From: Peptacetobacter sp900550335
Lineage (GTDB): Bacteria > Bacillota > Clostridia > Peptostreptococcales > Peptostreptococcaceae
Length of the DNA: 64,000 bases
Reading direction: 5' to 3'
NCBI RefSeq assembly: GCF_047528295.1
Contig: NZ_CP180001.1
Coordinates: forward strand, 620,001 to 684,000
This document shows positions 61,422-64,000 of this stretch, one piece after another. The notes below the pieces were generated by a model. That model searched no databases, had not been told where the DNA came from, and saw only the letters and a list, made by a program, of their open reading frames with translations. Position 1 is the stretch's first letter. Every line of letters begins with the position of its first letter. The position numbers and the translations under genes were made by a program.

Positions 61422-61520
61422 AAAAATAATGAAAAATAAGAAAATAATAAAATAATAAAACATAAAATTATAAAAATATAATGGATTAAAAAAGCTAAAA
61501 AATAACTTTTGGAGTGGATT

Positions 61521-63182
61521 ATGAAAAATAAAAAAATAAAAATAAAAATAATATCTATATTGACTGTAATTATTTCTCTGATAGCTAGTTTTTTGCTTGG
61601 ATATAATATAAAAACTAAAGATAGAACTAATTTGGATATTGGTAATAATAAGAAAACTATTGAAATAACTGCATCTAAAGAAAATTACAGTGGCAAAAAG
61701 CCTAAGTATATATTCTTATTCATAGGCGATGGTATGAGCTATTCTCAGTTGCAGTTGGCGGACTATTACCTAAAAGAGACAGAAAATAATGGGTTAAATA
61801 TTTTAAGGCTTAGTACAAATGGAACTATGCAAAACCCAGATAAAACATCGTTAATTCCAGATTCAGCATCTACAGCAACTGCCATGGCTACGGGTAAAAA
61901 AACTAAAAGTGGAAATATAAATGTAAGCGAGGATGGATCAAAAAAATACGAAACAATTACGCAGAAATTAAAAAAAGATGGGTATAAGATTGGAATTGCT
62001 ACAACTGTGAATATAAATCACGCTACACCTGCTGGATTTTCTGCACATCGGGAATCTAGAAAAGGGTACTATGAAATAGGTAAAGAGATGTTAAACACAG
62101 GATTTGACTATTTTGCAGGTGGAGATTTTAAAGATAAAAACGGTGAAAATAGAGATAAAAAAAGCCTTGAAAAAATAGCCGAGGCAAAAGGATATACTGT
62201 AGCTGATAGTGAAAAAGAATTTGATAAATTGGGAAATGATTTTGATGTTGAAAAATTGAAAAATTCCTCAAAAGATGAGAAGTACTTAGTAATATCTGAG
62301 GATAGAGAAAAAACAGATGCGATGAAGTACAGTATAGACAAAAGATACGAATTAGAAAATGGAGCAGAGGAATCGGCATCTCTTTCAGATTATGTAAAAA
62401 AGGGAATAGATATTTTATATGATAATAATGAAAAAGATAAAAAAGATAAAAAAGATAAAAAAGATAAAGGATTCTTAATGGTGGTTGAAGGTGGAAAAAT
62501 AGACTGGGCCTGTCATAAAAATGATGCAGCATCAGCACTTCATGAAACGATTGATTTAGACAATGCGGTTGATGAGGCACTTAAATTTTACAATAATCAT
62601 AAAGATGAGACTTTAATAATAGTAACTGGAGACCATGAAACAGGCGGTTTAGCAATAGGAAATTCAAGCTCAGAATACGACACACACCTTGAAAATCTAG
62701 GATTACAGAAGATTTCGTGTGATAGATTTAATGAGGAGTATGTTTCTAAATATAAAAAGGAAAAAACTGATTTTAAATATGTACTAAAAGATATAGAGTA
62801 TGTATTTGGACTTGAAAAACCGTTGATATTTAAGGAAGAAAAGGCAAAAAAAGACTCAGATGATGACCATAAGCATTCAGACGAAAATAGTTTGAAGCTT
62901 AGTAAATCTGAATATGAAAGGTTAAAAAAGGCATATGAGCTAACTATTGAAAAAAGCTCAAAAGATAGAACAAAGGAAGAAAGTATGCTATACGGAAGTC
63001 ACGAACCTATAACTGTGGAAGCTGCGAGAATACTTGCTCAAAAGAGTGGAATAGGATTTACTTCGTTTTCACATACAGCAGCTCCAATGGCTGTATTTGC
63101 TGAAGGAGTGGGAGAGAGTGAATTTGGTGGGATGTATGATAATACTGAGTTGTATGAAAAGTTAATAGAGGTTATATATTAA
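61521..63182 (+). CDS. phoA: Alkaline phosphatase (PhoA family), membrane-tethered
   Basis: Hydrolyses phosphate monoesters outside the cell; 553 residues. An N-terminal signal or anchor (KIISILTVIISLIASFLLGY) follows a basic start. Metal ligand Asp in FIGDGMSYSQ; catalytic Ser in PDSASTATAMATG; EGGKIDWACH and TGDHETGGL supply further zinc and magnesium ligands; FTSFSHTAAP carries the last His. An in-frame microsatellite (DKK repeats, 62431-62467) and a His/Asp-rich insert (DDDHKH) interrupt the fold. ATG 61521 is preferred from the GGAG site 6 nt upstream; an in-frame TTG lies 12 bp earlier. Confidence 0.92.
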   Translation: MKNKKIKIKIISILTVIISLIASFLLGYNIKTKDRTNLDIGNNKKTIEITASKENYSGKKPKYIFLFIGDGMSYSQLQLADYYLKETENNGLNILRLSTNGTMQNPDKTSLIPDSASTATAMATGKKTKSGNINVSEDGSKKYETITQKLKKDGYKIGIATTVNINHATPAGFSAHRESRKGYYEIGKEMLNTGFDYFAGGDFKDKNGENRDKKSLEKIAEAKGYTVADSEKEFDKLGNDFDVEKLKNSSKDEKYLVISEDREKTDAMKYSIDKRYELENGAEESASLSDYVKKGIDILYDNNEKDKKDKKDKKDKGFLMVVEGGKIDWACHKNDAASALHETIDLDNAVDEALKFYNNHKDETLIIVTGDHETGGLAIGNSSSEYDTHLENLGLQKISCDRFNEEYVSKYKKEKTDFKYVLKDIEYVFGLEKPLIFKEEKAKKDSDDDHKHSDENSLKLSKSEYERLKKAYELTIEKSSKDRTKEESMLYGSHEPITVEAARILAQKSGIGFTSFSHTAAPMAVFAEGVGESEFGGMYDNTELYEKLIEVIY

Positions 63183-63183
63183 A

Positions 63184-63232
63184 AATAAAGGGAGAACATA
63201 TTAAGAATTTCTTAAAATGTCTCCCTATTTTA
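63184..63232 (+). terminator. Terminator of alkaline phosphatase gene
   Basis: AAATA-AGGGAGA-ca-TATTAAG pairs with CTTAAAA-TCTCCCT-ATTTT. Confidence 0.7.
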
Positions 63233-63295
63233 AATATTATATGAAAAATTTTTGTATGCTATAATTTTAGTAAATAAAGTTAAGAGGTGAAAAAA

Positions 63296-63883
63296 ATGGA
63301 TATGTTAGAAATAATGAAAAAACAACAGAAGTACTGCTCAGATCATCGAGATATGCCAAACGAATTACAGATAAAAGCAAAGAATCTTTGCTGGGAATAC
63401 AATCAGAGTAGACCTGATGAGTCAGAAAAGAGAGCCGAGATTCTTCAAAATCTTTTTGGAACTTGTAACCCACTTACATTTGTCGAGCCATCTTTTAGAT
63501 GCGACTACGGATTTAATATACATACACATGGACTTACAATAATCAACTACAATTGCGTGATTTTAGATACATCTCCTGTAAATATTGGAAAGAATGCGTT
63601 TATTGCGCCTGGGGTTTGTTTAGCTTGTGCAGGTCATGCAATAGATGCTGAACAAAGAGCGGAGGGTATTGGTACATCTGCACCGATAACGATTGGGGAT
63701 GATGTTTGGATCGGAGCAAATTCTACTGTTTGTGGTGGAGTGACTATAGGTGATGGGACTATTATAGGTGCTGGAAGTGTGGTAACTAAGGATATTCCAA
63801 GTGGAGTGATTGCTGTTGGGAACCCTTGTAGGGTGCTTAGAGAGATTACGGAAGAGGATAAGATGGAGCCGTTAAAGTTTTAA
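63296..63883 (+). CDS. maa: Maltose/galactoside O-acetyltransferase family enzyme
   Basis: Transfers acetyl groups from acetyl-CoA to sugars; 195 residues. An N-terminal Mac domain (QQKYCSDHRDMPNELQIKAK) precedes a left-handed beta-helix of hexapeptide repeats. The catalytic His lies in CAGHAID, and the C-terminal turns IGANSTVCGGVTIGDGTIIG and VGNPCRVLR are typical of Maa/LacA. ATG 63296 fits the GAGGTG site; a GTG nine bases earlier overlaps that site. It is monocistronic with a terminator. Confidence 0.92.
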   Translation: MDMLEIMKKQQKYCSDHRDMPNELQIKAKNLCWEYNQSRPDESEKRAEILQNLFGTCNPLTFVEPSFRCDYGFNIHTHGLTIINYNCVILDTSPVNIGKNAFIAPGVCLACAGHAIDAEQRAEGIGTSAPITIGDDVWIGANSTVCGGVTIGDGTIIGAGSVVTKDIPSGVIAVGNPCRVLREITEEDKMEPLKF

Positions 63884-63897
63884 AAATAATTATTTGG

Positions 63898-63924
63898 AGC
63901 AGCAGAAAATCTGTTGCTTTTTTA
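63898..63924 (+). terminator. Terminator of acetyltransferase gene
   Basis: AGCAGCAG / CTGTTGCT followed by Ts. Confidence 0.8.
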
Positions 63925-63991
63925 TTGTAAAAAATTAAATATAAATTATAAAAAATGTCAAAAATATTAAATAGAAGGAAGGAGGAGAACT

Positions 63992-64000
63992 ATGGTAAAT
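63992..64000 (+). CDS. Start of a gene cut by the window edge
   Basis: ATGGTAAAT follows GGAAGGAGGAG with 5-nt spacing, a very strong ribosome site. Only three codons (Met-Val-Asn) are visible, so the product is unknown. Confidence 0.5.

Noticed and set aside
62128..62580. Minus-strand 150-codon frame inside the alkaline phosphatase gene
   Set aside because: Its FYLFYLFYLF run is the reverse reading of the DKK microsatellite; no coding evidence.
1..64000. tRNA or rRNA genes
   Set aside because: I looked for cloverleaf-like and rRNA-like stretches in all intergenic regions and found none convincing. A tRNAscan run would settle it.

Overview
The window is AT-rich, low-GC Firmicutes DNA, most likely from a Peptostreptococcaceae anaerobe close to Peptostreptococcus or Clostridioides. 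The reasons are a 418-residue NAD-type glutamate dehydrogenase of the Clostridioides/Peptostreptococcus kind, a 56-residue clostridial 2[4Fe-4S] ferredoxin, a CWB2 cell-wall protein, Rex, a CIRCE-controlled groESL operon, and oxygen-sensitive glycyl-radical chemistry. The backbone genes use CAG far more than CAA for glutamine, although the DNA is AT-rich. Genes of the mobile element, the peptide cluster and the large helicase operon use mainly CAA, so codon choice separates native from acquired DNA.

Layout. 1-12.3 kb: a truncated MATE pump and an ABC-F ATPase (minus strand), Rex, ferredoxin, a P-loop protein with an Asp23-like tail, glutamate dehydrogenase, an IS91-like insertion sequence, a small zinc ribbon, a secreted NlpC/P60 hydrolase, and a compact pyrB-pyrK-pyrD operon behind a PyrR-type RNA loop. 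12.4-22.8 kb: a LysR regulator, a decayed region, a CWB2 surface protein, a lipoprotein and two tandem membrane-anchored paralogues, an OGG1-type glycosylase, groES-groEL, a DUF2871 membrane protein whose ribosome-binding site is locked in a three-branched RNA fold, and guaA.

22.8-28.1 kb: a 5.2-kb integrated replicon-like element flanked by identical 90-bp copies of the guaA 3' end. It carries a tyrosine integrase, a serine recombinase, a Rep-like protein with iterons, and three genes of unknown function. 28.2-32.2 kb: a ribosomally synthesised peptide (RiPP) cluster with two Cys-rich precursors, a radical SAM/SPASM maturase and a UvrA-like ATPase. A second guaA-like gene with a reduced glutaminase domain and no catalytic Cys follows.

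33.7-46.2 kb: small metabolic and transport genes, and a divergent module of a glycyl radical enzyme, its activase, a fructose-6-phosphate-aldolase-like enzyme and a DeoR regulator with visible operators. A flavin reductase, a P1-family peptidase, and a MarR-MATE pair follow.

46.6-56.7 kb: a tight four-gene operon of foreign codon use ending in a 1759-residue DEAH helicase with a DUF1998 tail. It resembles Druantia-type (DruE) phage defence but has three unfamiliar partners, and it is the best candidate here for an undescribed system. 56.8-64 kb: a TetR regulator with a drug/metabolite exporter, an MFS exporter, a P-loop kinase, a flavin/Fe-S protein, alkaline phosphatase, a maltose-type acetyltransferase and the first codons of another gene.

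Scattered through intergenic DNA (about 9.5, 33.8, 37.0 and 46.3 kb) is a family of long-hairpin repeats. They share a short core (CTCCAG...TTGTCG enclosing a covarying inner stem), but each copy has different 60-70-nt complementary arms. I recognised no tRNA, rRNA or CRISPR array.
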